Shown piece after piece: positions 20,950 to 26,435 of a stretch of DNA of 28,926 nucleotides (position 1 is the stretch's first letter; the number at the start of each line of letters is the position of its first letter). Position numbers and translations under genes: made by a program. The stretch comes from a virus, in the IMG/VR virus record IMGVR_UViG_3300044691_000255, positions 1 to 28,926 of that record. The stretch is one strand, 5' to 3'. A model generated the notes under the pieces. It was given only the letters and a program-made list of their open reading frames with translations, was not told the DNA's origin and did not search any database.

Positions 20950-21305
20950 GCCGCGGCCTCATGCCGAACAGCTTCAAGGCCCCACTCCACCAGTTCGCGG
21001 ATGACCTGGACGCGATTGATCGTCCGGCCCTTCGTATGGGAAAGGATCTCGGCGTAGGTCTCATCATCGAAGGTGATGCAGACCTTGATGCTGGGCGACT
21101 TCCGGGCATAGCGGCGCCCATCCGCCGTCCGGGTCGCGGTGCGTTGGTCGGCTGTGCGCGGCTGGCCGAATGACCAGCCCAAGCGCCACGCCTTGCCCTG
21201 GATCGCGCCGTCCTTACGGTGCATCCGCCGGGCGATCTTGCGGGATGACAGGCCGGCGTCGATCAGCTCGCCGAGGCGTTCGATTTCGGGCTCGGCCCAC
21301 TTCAT
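20946..21305 (-). CDS. GcrA/Myb-like N-terminus fused to a ribbon-helix-helix
   Basis: 119 residues. Residues 1-47 (MKWAEPEIERLGELIDAGLS, SRKIARRMHRKDGAIQGKAW, RLG) are a second GcrA/Myb-type HTH. The C-terminus, about 73-112 (KVCITFDDETYAEILSHTKG, then RTINRVQVIRELVEWGLEAV), is a ribbon-helix-helix with its beta strand 'VCITFDDETY' and two helices. A basic linker joins them. This is a two-domain DNA-binding protein encoded in tandem with the previous regulator. Overlaps on both sides are ATGA. Confidence 0.72.
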   Translation of the reverse strand: MKWAEPEIERLGELIDAGLSSRKIARRMHRKDGAIQGKAWRLGWSFGQPRTADQRTATRTADGRRYARKSPSIKVCITFDDETYAEILSHTKGRTINRVQVIRELVEWGLEAVRHEAAA

Positions 21306-21484
21306 GCCGCAGCCCTCCGTGGCTTCCCGGTCAGGCGGTCAACGATGCGGCCTAGGGCCTCACCGATCCGCTCGCCGTTGTCGCCGTCGCGGTGGGCGTG
21401 GATGCCGGCCGCATGGGCGATCACCTGGCGAAGGTCTTCGTTGGGAAGCGCTGAGAGATGGCGGTGGAGTTCGGGGCTGATCAT
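21302..21484 (-). CDS. Hypothetical protein, 60 aa
   Basis: Reads MISPELHRHLSALPNEDLRQ, then VIAHAAGIHAHRDGDNGERI and GEALGRIVDRLTGKPRRAAA. A helical protein with a basic end. It starts and ends with ATGA overlaps, which supports expression. No family recognised. Confidence 0.6.
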   Translation of the reverse strand: MISPELHRHLSALPNEDLRQVIAHAAGIHAHRDGDNGERIGEALGRIVDRLTGKPRRAAA

Positions 21485-21789
21485 CTGCGCTCCTTCGCGT
21501 CCCGATGCGCCTTGGCGCAGTCGTCTCGGCCAATCTCGGTGATCCGGTGTGTCAGCCCATCCGTGGCCATCGCGCCGGGCTCCATGGCCTCGCGAAGGCG
21601 CACCAGGGCCGAGCGGACGGTGTCGAAGGCGAACCCGGTTGCGCGGCTAAGGCGTGGGACCGTCCGGCCCTGTGGCGGCCCGTTCAGAAGCGCGATCAGG
21701 ACCACGGCCGGGGTCAGGCCGATACCGAACCACTCCGCATAGATTTCGGCGTCGGATTGGGGCTCGAGTTGGGAGGGCGCCGGGATCAT
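21481..21789 (-). CDS. Winged-helix-like protein, 102 aa
   Basis: The ATG at 21789 overlaps the RusA stop by four bases; the long upstream reading in the same frame is a shadow of the RusA gene. Residues about 20-75 (EWFGIGLTPAVVLIALLNGP, PQGRTVPRLSRATGFAFDTV, then RSALVRLREAME) have a winged-helix form: helix, turn with recognition helix, and a C-terminal 'GLTHRITEIGRDDCAKA' wing. Function unknown; a regulator is inferred. Confidence 0.6.
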   Translation of the reverse strand: MIPAPSQLEPQSDAEIYAEWFGIGLTPAVVLIALLNGPPQGRTVPRLSRATGFAFDTVRSALVRLREAMEPGAMATDGLTHRITEIGRDDCAKAHRDAKERR

Positions 21790-22151
21790 TCGCCACCGCC
21801 CTGAGGCGCGAAGGCCTCGACGGTGACCTCGACGCGCCCCGGCTTCGTCGGCTCGGCGAACTCGTAGGAGGGCAGGAACCGCGCATCGTTCACGCCAAGA
21901 GCTTCGGCGATTCCATCGATCGAGCTTTTTAGGCGGTTCGGGAAGTTGGTCCGGTCGCCGCGCCGATCGGGCGGGACGAACTTGATATGGATGCGAATGT
22001 CGCCGGATGCCGGGACACTGGGCGCCGCGGCAAGGGTGGCGAGCCGAGCCCATTCCCGATGCTTCGCCGTGGGGCCGCTCTTGGCTCTCCAGTGGCCCTT
22101 TGCGTGGCCGGAAAGGCTGGCGGGCGGAAAGGGGAGCGTGATGGTGGTCAT
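21786..22151 (-). CDS. RusA-family Holliday junction resolvase
   Basis: 121 residues from the ATG at 22151, in an ATGA overlap. The N-terminal 'MTTITLPFPPASLSGHAKGH' and the core 'DRRGDRTNFPNRLKSSIDGI' then 'AEALGVNDARF' match RusA crossover junction endodeoxyribonucleases, including the DxxN..K..(S/I)D...GvnDa signature where aspartates bind metal. The enzyme is a dimer that cuts four-way DNA junctions, used by phages in recombination and in clearing branches before packaging. Length is right for the family. Confidence 0.88.
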   Translation of the reverse strand: MTTITLPFPPASLSGHAKGHWRAKSGPTAKHREWARLATLAAAPSVPASGDIRIHIKFVPPDRRGDRTNFPNRLKSSIDGIAEALGVNDARFLPSYEFAEPTKPGRVEVTVEAFAPQGGGE

Positions 22152-22333
22152 TTCCGCCGCCCCGCGATGTGGACGCATCCGACGATAGTTGTCGCGAGGG
22201 CAAAAACGGCGTCGTCCAGATATCGCCACCAGACGCTACCGGTCGGCCCGAACCGCAGAAGTCCGCAGGCATAGCCGCTGCAACTCACCGCCAGCATGAG
22301 CGCTAAGACGAGGACGAATACCGGACCCCTCAC
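22148..22333 (-). CDS. Small two-helix membrane protein, 61 aa, GTG start
   Basis: GTG at 22333 overlaps the previous stop (GTGA). It reads V then RGPVFVLVLALMLAVSCSGY, ACGLLRFGPTGSVWWRYLDD and AVFALATTIVGCVHIAGRRK. Two hydrophobic stretches (about 4-18 and 41-56) look like membrane helices, with a basic C-terminus. A 'LAVSC' sequence resembles a lipobox but the context is not a clean signal peptide. No family recognised. Confidence 0.6.
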   Translation of the reverse strand: MRGPVFVLVLALMLAVSCSGYACGLLRFGPTGSVWWRYLDDAVFALATTIVGCVHIAGRRK

Positions 22334-22587
22334 CGCCCGATCTCCGCGCTGATCTGGGCGCACCGAGCGTCGCGGAATTGACGCCAGGCCCGGTCGATAG
22401 CCTTGCGGTCGCGGGGCCAGAGCAGCTTGGCGGCTCGATAGTCGGCTTGGGCCTGGGCAAGCTCCATTTGGGCGCGGCCCATGCTGCGTTCTGGGGCAGC
22501 GCCATGAAGCGCAGTCGCAGAGGTGTTCGGGGCAAGTTCCCGGGCGGACCTGAAAGACTTCAGCCAAGCTCTCGCGCGTGCGAACAT
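22330..22587 (-). CDS. Hypothetical helical protein, 85 aa
   Basis: The ATG at 22587 has a strong GGGGAGGG site upstream, so it is preferred over the ATG 36 bases earlier. It reads MFARARAWLKSFRSARELAP, then 'MELAQAQADYRAAKLLWPRD' and 'AIDRAWRQFRDARCAQISAE'. Very helical, probably coiled coil. It is the first gene after the terminator at 22605-22639, and may need antitermination or its own promoter. Not recognised. Confidence 0.6.
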   Translation of the reverse strand: MFARARAWLKSFRSARELAPNTSATALHGAAPERSMGRAQMELAQAQADYRAAKLLWPRDRKAIDRAWRQFRDARCAQISAEIGR

Positions 22588-22604
22588 ATCGCCCTCCCCT
22601 TCCC

Positions 22605-22639
22605 TGAAAAATCGGCGGTCCATTTCGGGCGGGACCGCC
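22605..22639 (-). terminator. Rho-independent terminator after DUF2303 gene
   Basis: Perfect arms GGACCGCC and GGCGGTCC (plus-strand positions 22632-22639 and 22614-22621) flank a 10-base loop. On the minus strand the second arm is followed by GATTTTTC, a run of five T. It lies 12 bases after the DUF2303 stop (22651) and just before the next gene, so it can divide the early operon into two transcription units. Confidence 0.8.
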
Positions 22640-22650
22640 TCGCCCTTCAG

Positions 22651-23460
22651 CTAGGACAGACGCCCGAAGACGGACGGGCAGCCGGTGCGTTCGGCGGCGT
22701 CGGTGACGATCTGCTTGAACACCGCCTGGCGAACGTGTTCCGCCCGATGCAGGCGAACGCCGAGCTTCAGGCCCTCGCCCTCCACCAGACGCCAGCGCAG
22801 GAAGGCGAAGAGGTCGGTGACCGCGCCGCCGAAATAGACCGGGATCTGAAGCTGGAATTTGGAGGGGATTTCGACGTCGCCCTTCTTCGTGGTCGCGGTC
22901 GTTTCGTCGGTGTATTCGAAGCTCTCGTTATCGCTGGACGTGCGGACGGCCTTGGTGAAGTTGACCTTGCGCCGGGCCTGGAGGTCGCGGCAGGCGTCGA
23001 GCAGTTCGGCCCCGGTCGGCGCAACCACGTCGCCCGCGTTCTCCTCAAGGAAGCGCGCGAACTCGATCTGCTCCATCAGCTTGCCGTCGATGTCCGACCA
23101 CGTTTTCCACTCGACGGAGAACGGCAGGGTGAGCGTGGCCTTATGGCCGAGGTGTCCGGCGGCGGCCGGCGCGTGGTAGTCAATCGACGCGACGATGGTG
23201 TTCGCGGCGATGTCGGCGAACAGGACGGTGTTCTCGGTCTTGAAGCGGTTGCCGTAGTCGACCAAGGAGTCGACGGTCTGGAGGACCACGCTCTGCTTGA
23301 TATGATCCGGCAAGGTCGCCGGGATCGCGTTCGGCTCCGTCACATCCTGATGCGAGCCGTTCGGAAGCACGAGGTATTCGCGCCCGGCTTCGGTCTTCAG
23401 GATTTCGGCGCCGCCGTTGGCCTTCACGGCGAGGTCGGCGATGGTCTGGGCTTCGGACAT
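22651..23460 (-). CDS. DUF2303 family protein
   Basis: 269 residues. Hallmarks of DUF2303 (YfdQ-like) are clear: 'EAQTIADLAVKANGGAEILK', 'REYLVLPNGSHQDVTEPNA', 'SLVDYGNRFKTENTVLFADI', then 'ASIDYHAPAAAGHLGHKATL' and 'VEWKTWSDIDGKLMEQIEFA'. The family is common in prophages near recombination genes; its function is unknown. A terminator follows directly. Confidence 0.88.
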   Translation of the reverse strand: MSEAQTIADLAVKANGGAEILKTEAGREYLVLPNGSHQDVTEPNAIPATLPDHIKQSVVLQTVDSLVDYGNRFKTENTVLFADIAANTIVASIDYHAPAAAGHLGHKATLTLPFSVEWKTWSDIDGKLMEQIEFARFLEENAGDVVAPTGAELLDACRDLQARRKVNFTKAVRTSSDNESFEYTDETTATTKKGDVEIPSKFQLQIPVYFGGAVTDLFAFLRWRLVEGEGLKLGVRLHRAEHVRQAVFKQIVTDAAERTGCPSVFGRLS

Positions 23461-23463
23461 GGC

Positions 23464-23814
23464 CTAGGCTCCCTTCTTGGATTTGGTGGTGACTTCGCCG
23501 GTTTCCCCGTCGATAATCTCGACGTCGGCGAACATGCGGTTTTGGGTGGGGTCGTTGACCAGCAGGTCGCCGTCGAGATCGGCGAAGAACAGCGCGTCGG
23601 GAAGATCTGACTGCGGGACCTTGGCGGAGATTTTCGCGCCGACGATCACGGCGTTGTCGCCCTTGCCGTTCGGCTTGACGGACAGCTTCAGCGTGAACTC
23701 GCCGGCCTTGTTGGTGTCCAGAACCGCGCGGACCACTTCCGCCAGTTCCTCGCCGGCCGCTTCCACGACCCGGCCCTTTCGAATGTCCCGAAGGACGTCA
23801 GTGAATGGCCGCAT
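23464..23814 (-). CDS. Conserved phage hypothetical protein, 116 aa
   Basis: Start at ATG 23814 with GGAGGG eight bases upstream. It reads MRPFTDVLRDIRKGRVVEAA, then 'GEELAEVVRAVLDTNKAGEF' and 'TLKLSVKPNGKGDNAVIVGA'. This is a well-known companion of DUF2303 in prophages: helical N-terminus, then beta strands with 'KP.gkg....v..kv..K.P...l...lFF.d..G.L...dP.Q'. Function unknown. Its stop is three bases from the DUF2303 start. Confidence 0.78.
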   Translation of the reverse strand: MRPFTDVLRDIRKGRVVEAAGEELAEVVRAVLDTNKAGEFTLKLSVKPNGKGDNAVIVGAKISAKVPQSDLPDALFFADLDGDLLVNDPTQNRMFADVEIIDGETGEVTTKSKKGA

Positions 23815-23907
23815 CGCGGTCCCTCCCAATGCCTGGCCTCTCGGGCGGCCGGCTTGCCCCTAGTCTCGATGGCCGTCCGCGCCTCCCAACCGGGGCGCAG
23901 TTCGGCG

Positions 23908-24435
23908 TCAGGCGCGCGTCGGCGTGCCCGTGGTGGTGGTGGCGCTGCGCTCCCCGAAACGCGGGAAGTTGAAGCGCCCGTATTGTCCTTGGTGCTGGCG
24001 CGCGGCGGCGTCATACGCACGGGCCGCTTCCTCAGCCTCGGCGAAGGTGCCGAGATGTCGGTTGCGGTTCGCGACGCTGATTGTGGCCCGGTATTTCGGC
24101 CCGTGCGGCGATACGCCCTTGAAGCCCGAGGCCGACACGCTCAGCCGGTTGGCTTGGTTTTGTGCATGGCTGCTCTCGCGAAGATTCGAGCGCGTATTGT
24201 TGAGTCCATCGCGGTCTTCGTGATCGACCTCAGCCCCAGGAGCCGCCTCAAGGATTTCGCGGTGCATCAGGACGGTGCGGTGTCCATCTGCGCGTGATGT
24301 CGTGCGGTAGGCATAGCCCGTGGTCAGGCCACTCTTTGGCGGCGCGTAGAACCAGACCCAGCGGGTCAGCTCGGCAAAGTCGTCGTCGTCAACGACCGTG
24401 ACGCGGCCCTGAGTCAGAGGGATTTCACGCGTCAC
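23908..24435 (-). CDS. HNH endonuclease with AP2 DNA-binding domain (copy 1)
   Basis: 175 residues from a GTG at 24435 with AGGAG nine bases upstream. It has the layout of AP2-HNH homing endonucleases: N-terminal 'TREIPLTQGRVTVVDDDDFA', the HNH core 'VLMHREILEAAPGAEVDHED' with 'RDGLNNTRSNLRESSHAQNQ', and the AP2 domain 'GFKGVSPHGPKYRATISVAN' then 'RHLGTFAEAEEAARAYDAAA'. The HNH H-D-H-N pattern is intact. A second, related copy lies at 26436-26933. It is a mobile gene rather than a phage function gene. Confidence 0.88.
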   Translation of the reverse strand: MTREIPLTQGRVTVVDDDDFAELTRWVWFYAPPKSGLTTGYAYRTTSRADGHRTVLMHREILEAAPGAEVDHEDRDGLNNTRSNLRESSHAQNQANRLSVSASGFKGVSPHGPKYRATISVANRNRHLGTFAEAEEAARAYDAAARQHQGQYGRFNFPRFGERSATTTTGTPTRA

Positions 24436-24619
24436 TAGGGAGGCTCCTGCGCTTCTCGCGCGCCGAGGTTTCAAGGCGTTCGCCAGCGTCAAACACGTGC
24501 GCGCCGATCTTGGTCAGCAGCCACCCGACGCCGATCTCGACCGTCAGCAGCAGCTTGATAGTCAGCCGCACGGAGGCGTTCGAGACGTTCGCGCCGGGCG
24601 GCGAGTTCGACTCGTTCAC
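24425..24619 (-). CDS. Small membrane protein, 64 aa, overlapping gene
   Basis: GTG at 24619; reads NESNSPPGANVSNASVRLTI, then KLLLTVEIGVGWLLTKIGAH and VFDAGERLETSAREKRRSLP. A single hydrophobic stretch (about 20-38) suggests a membrane helix followed by a charged tail. It overlaps the 137-residue gene by 131 bases in another frame and the HNH gene by 11 bases. The protein looks well-formed but the long overlap lowers certainty. Confidence 0.5.
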   Translation of the reverse strand: MNESNSPPGANVSNASVRLTIKLLLTVEIGVGWLLTKIGAHVFDAGERLETSAREKRRSLPSDA

Positions 24620-24902
24620 GCTCCAGCTCCTTCTCTCGTTTGGATGGGCCACTACCCCAGAGATCGCCCCAGATCGCGTAGCCGAAGATCGGGCCGAAGT
24701 AGGCAGCCAGGGCGTCCTCGAGGTTTGGCCCGACACTGCGGTCACGGAGGAGCCGCTGCAGGTCGCGCTTTTCGGCTTTCAGCCGGAACGCCAGTTCACC
24801 CAGGGACAGGCCGGCGTGCTTCGAAAGATAGTCGTCGACGAACGCAGCAACGCGCTCGCCTCTCGGGGGTACGTTGCTGTTTCGGTCAATGCGTGCAGTC
24901 AT
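24489..24902 (-). CDS. Hypothetical phage protein with coiled coil, 137 aa
   Basis: Start at ATG 24902 with GAGG seven bases upstream; ATG 24914 is also possible. Residues about 20-90 (RVAAFVDDYLSKHAGLSLGE, LAFRLKAEKRDLQRLLRDRS, then 'GPNLEDALAAYFGPIFGYAI') resemble a DNA-binding CI-like helical domain with a C-terminal Trp-rich turn, followed by a coiled coil 'KREKELERERVELAARRERL'. The last 25 residues are Arg-rich. It is known from prophages as an unannotated protein. The distal third is overlapped by the 64-residue gene. Confidence 0.65.
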   Translation of the reverse strand: MTARIDRNSNVPPRGERVAAFVDDYLSKHAGLSLGELAFRLKAEKRDLQRLLRDRSVGPNLEDALAAYFGPIFGYAIWGDLWGSGPSKREKELERERVELAARRERLERLRAADYQAAADGRDRRRVAADQDRRARV

Positions 24903-24943
24903 CACTTGCCTCATGTTCTGCCTCGCAAACGGAGCGGGCGGAC

Positions 24944-25150
24944 ATGGGAGACGGACGGAAGATTGACGAACGAGGACTGAATGAAGCTGTCCGGCTCATG
25001 CAAACGGCGGGCAGCATCGGTGGATATTGGAGACGCGAGACGGAGCGCTTGGCGGCGCTGACGTTCTGGCGAGCGGTAGGTTTCGCGGGCGCTCACGGAC
25101 AGACTCAGAATCTGGCCGTGGTCGCCATGCCGAACCGGCAAGTCCGGTGA
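24944..25150 (+). CDS. Possible plus-strand small protein, 68 aa
   Basis: Reads MGDGRKIDERGLNEAVRLMQ, then TAGSIGGYWRRETERLAALT and FWRAVGFAGAHGQTQNLAVV. It is a helical protein with plausible composition and a GGAG about 10 bases before the ATG. It opposes the early operon. The competing minus frame 24911-25264 (117 residues) fits tightly between its neighbours but reads as low-quality Arg/Pro/Ser sequence. I cannot decide which strand is coding; only one is likely to be real. Confidence 0.4.
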   Translation: MGDGRKIDERGLNEAVRLMQTAGSIGGYWRRETERLAALTFWRAVGFAGAHGQTQNLAVVAMPNRQVR

Positions 25151-25266
25151 TCGGCGGAAAGCTCGGCCCTGACCGGCATCACGCTCGGCCAGGGCCACAC
25201 GCGCGCGGACTGGGGGGGCTCGTTCAGGCGGCGCGTGGATGGGATGAAATGCGGCCCCCGGCATGG

Positions 25267-25425
25267 TCAGGAATCCAGCCGTTGGGGCGTTGCGGGCGGG
25301 GCCCAGCCCATGTCGCGCACCGAGCGCTCCATCAGCAGATCAACCGTCGGGCCATGGAGATTGCACGCCAGGACAAGGGCCTGTGCGGCGAGATATTGGC
25401 GGAGGCGGTCGAGGAGCGCGGTCAT
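25267..25425 (-). CDS. Hypothetical protein, 52 aa
   Basis: ATG at 25425 directly follows the previous stop (TAGATG). It reads MTALLDRLRQYLAAQALVLA, then CNLHGPTVDLLMERSVRDMG and WAPPATPQRLDS. An amphipathic first helix is followed by a second short helix. Not recognised. Confidence 0.55.
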   Translation of the reverse strand: MTALLDRLRQYLAAQALVLACNLHGPTVDLLMERSVRDMGWAPPATPQRLDS

Positions 25426-25620
25426 CTAAGCCCCCCAACTCTTCGGCTTCACGACAACAGCCGAGCCGTCATCCATGCGAAGCCTGACCTTGAACGGGAG
25501 GATGCCGTCGACGCTCTCGCGCATGGACCGAAGCACGGCCTCGACGGATTGCGCCGTCGCCGGATGCTCCAGGCCCGCGTTGTCGCGGTAGATCCGTTGG
25601 AAGGTTGCCGGCTGGGCCAT
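25426..25620 (-). CDS. Hypothetical protein, 64 aa
   Basis: Reads MAQPATFQRIYRDNAGLEHP, then ATAQSVEAVLRSMRESVDGI and LPFKVRLRMDDGSAVVVKPK. A helix in the middle and beta strands at the end, likely a small alpha/beta protein. Its stop is directly before the next ATG (TAGATG). It is separated from the following micro-gene by only three bases. No family recognised. Confidence 0.6.
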   Translation of the reverse strand: MAQPATFQRIYRDNAGLEHPATAQSVEAVLRSMRESVDGILPFKVRLRMDDGSAVVVKPKSWGA

Positions 25621-25623
25621 CTC

Positions 25624-25716
25624 TCAGCGCCCATCCAACTGATGGAGCGCGGCGAACGCGCACGCAAAGCCGATGGCCAGCGCGACACACCCGATGATGG
25701 CGAGGGCGGCGAGCAT
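25624..25716 (-). CDS. Micro-membrane protein, 30 aa
   Basis: Reads MLAALAIIGCVALAIGFACA, then FAALHQLDGR: one membrane helix over most of its length. It starts at TAGATG directly after the previous gene and is four bases from the next. The bases around its start resemble those of the genes starting at 25860 and 26174. Expression cannot be shown, but the array context makes it credible. Confidence 0.5.
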   Translation of the reverse strand: MLAALAIIGCVALAIGFACAFAALHQLDGR

Positions 25717-25719
25717 CTA
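25701..25719. repeat. Gene-start repeat, copy 1
   Basis: On the plus strand CGAGGGCGGCGAGCATCTA, which holds the start codon (CAT at 25714-25716) of the 30-residue gene and the stop of the gene before it. Closely related sequences lie at 25842-25863 and 26153-26177. Confidence 0.5.
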
Positions 25720-25860
25720 GAACGCCCTCCGCCGCGCAGGCCGCCGACCCGGCTCATCCCGCCCGCGCCAACGCTTCGGCGCGCTGAGATTGCCCAGCAA
25801 CGGCCCAACAAGGATCACCAGGAAGAAGGCCGCGAAGCCGAGGGGGATGAGGGCGGGCAT
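25717..25860 (-). CDS. Small membrane protein with basic tail, 47 aa
   Basis: Reads MPALIPLGFAAFFLVILVGP, then LLGNLSAPKRWRGRDEPGRR and PARRRAF. One membrane helix (about 4-23) is followed by a very basic tail, so the C-terminus should face the cytoplasm. TAGATG junctions bound it on both sides. Similar to the neighbouring small proteins only in its start region. Confidence 0.6.
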   Translation of the reverse strand: MPALIPLGFAAFFLVILVGPLLGNLSAPKRWRGRDEPGRRPARRRAF

Positions 25861-25863
25861 CTA
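25842..25863. repeat. Gene-start repeat, copy 2
   Basis: On the plus strand it begins GGGGGATGAGGGCGG and ends GCATCTA, spanning the start codon of the 47-residue gene and the stop of the gene before it. It is the same as copy 3 except for a three-base insertion (AGA) in copy 3. Confidence 0.6.
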
Positions 25864-26046
25864 GGACCAAGCCCAGATAGCGAGGCGGTGGAGTCCCACC
25901 ACGCCACAGAACAGCCCGGCCGCGGTGAAAGCGCCAAACGCCATGGCGAGTTCGTGCAGGGCGTAGCCGGTATGCATCAGCACGCTGAGGCCCGACTGAA
26001 TCAGACACCAGAGCCCGGCATAGGCGACGTAGCCGACGAGCTTCAT
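25861..26046 (-). CDS. Small membrane protein, 61 aa
   Basis: Reads MKLVGYVAYAGLWCLIQSGL, then SVLMHTGYALHELAMAFGAF and TAAGLFCGVVGLHRLAIWAW. Two or three hydrophobic segments suggest a two-helix hairpin in the membrane. ATGA overlap at its start and TAGATG at its end. No family recognised; size and hydrophobicity are holin-like, but the location in the early operon argues against a lysis gene. Confidence 0.6.
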   Translation of the reverse strand: MKLVGYVAYAGLWCLIQSGLSVLMHTGYALHELAMAFGAFTAAGLFCGVVGLHRLAIWAWS

Positions 26047-26174
26047 GCCCGCCTCCCCAACGTCGCCACGATCAGCAGCGCGAACCCAGCGACCGAAAGG
26101 CAGAACTGGAGCATCGCGTGATCGATGTTCGCGCTATCGGCGGCGGACAGGTGGGGGATGAGGGCGGAGAGCAT
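26043..26174 (-). CDS. Small membrane protein, 43 aa
   Basis: Reads MLSALIPHLSAADSANIDHA, then MLQFCLSVAGFALLIVATLG and RRA: a short N-terminal segment and one C-terminal membrane helix. Its first nine codons resemble those of the 47-residue gene (MPALIPL), pointing to a shared origin. Begins directly after the previous stop (TAGATG) and overlaps the next start (ATGA). Confidence 0.55.
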   Translation of the reverse strand: MLSALIPHLSAADSANIDHAMLQFCLSVAGFALLIVATLGRRA

Positions 26175-26177
26175 CTA
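26153..26177. repeat. Gene-start repeat, copy 3
   Basis: Begins GGGGGATGAGGGCGG and continues AGAGCATCTA, so that it spans the start of the 43-residue gene and the stop of the gene before it. It is the longest of the three copies. Confidence 0.6.
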
Positions 26178-26357
26178 TGCCGCCTTCCGCACTTCGGGAT
26201 CGGACGGGGGCAACTCGGACAGCCGCGAGCGCATGAACCCCAGACAGTTGTCCAGCGAGCCCGCGAAGAGCATCGCACTGAAGCGGCCAGGATCGCCACT
26301 GGCGTCCCGCACGACGAAGCCGCCATGCTCAGCGGGGATGATGTTGAGGCCGTTCAT
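26175..26357 (-). CDS. Hypothetical protein, 60 aa
   Basis: Reads MNGLNIIPAEHGGFVVRDAS, then GDPGRFSAMLFAGSLDNCLG and FMRSRLSELPPSDPEVRKAA. A small soluble alpha/beta protein with 'GGFVV.d......f.aMLFAGsLd.cL.fmr..L', a pattern seen in small phage early proteins. Function unknown. Its stop is directly before the next start. Confidence 0.6.
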   Translation of the reverse strand: MNGLNIIPAEHGGFVVRDASGDPGRFSAMLFAGSLDNCLGFMRSRLSELPPSDPEVRKAA

Positions 26358-26434
26358 GTCCGCCTCATCGGCGTCACCGCGATCAGCAACGCCCCCCGAT
26401 GAGAGGAGAGACCCATGGCGAACGGGAACGGCAT
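26354..26434 (-). CDS. Possible tiny ORF, 26 aa, after HNH gene
   Basis: ATG at 26434 is one base beyond the HNH stop, and its stop overlaps the next start (ATGA). It reads MPFPFAMGLSSHRGALLIAV, then TPMRRT. The 'ALLIAV' and final RR resemble the end of the 43-residue membrane protein, so it may be the 3' remnant of another member cut by the HNH insertion. Weak evidence. Confidence 0.3.
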   Translation of the reverse strand: MPFPFAMGLSSHRGALLIAVTPMRRT

Positions 26435-26435
26435 C

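Noticed and set aside
21790-22272. Upstream extension of the 102-residue winged-helix gene to 263 residues
   Set aside because: The extension is out-of-frame sequence over the RusA gene; the ATG at 21789 in an ATGA overlap is the sensible start.
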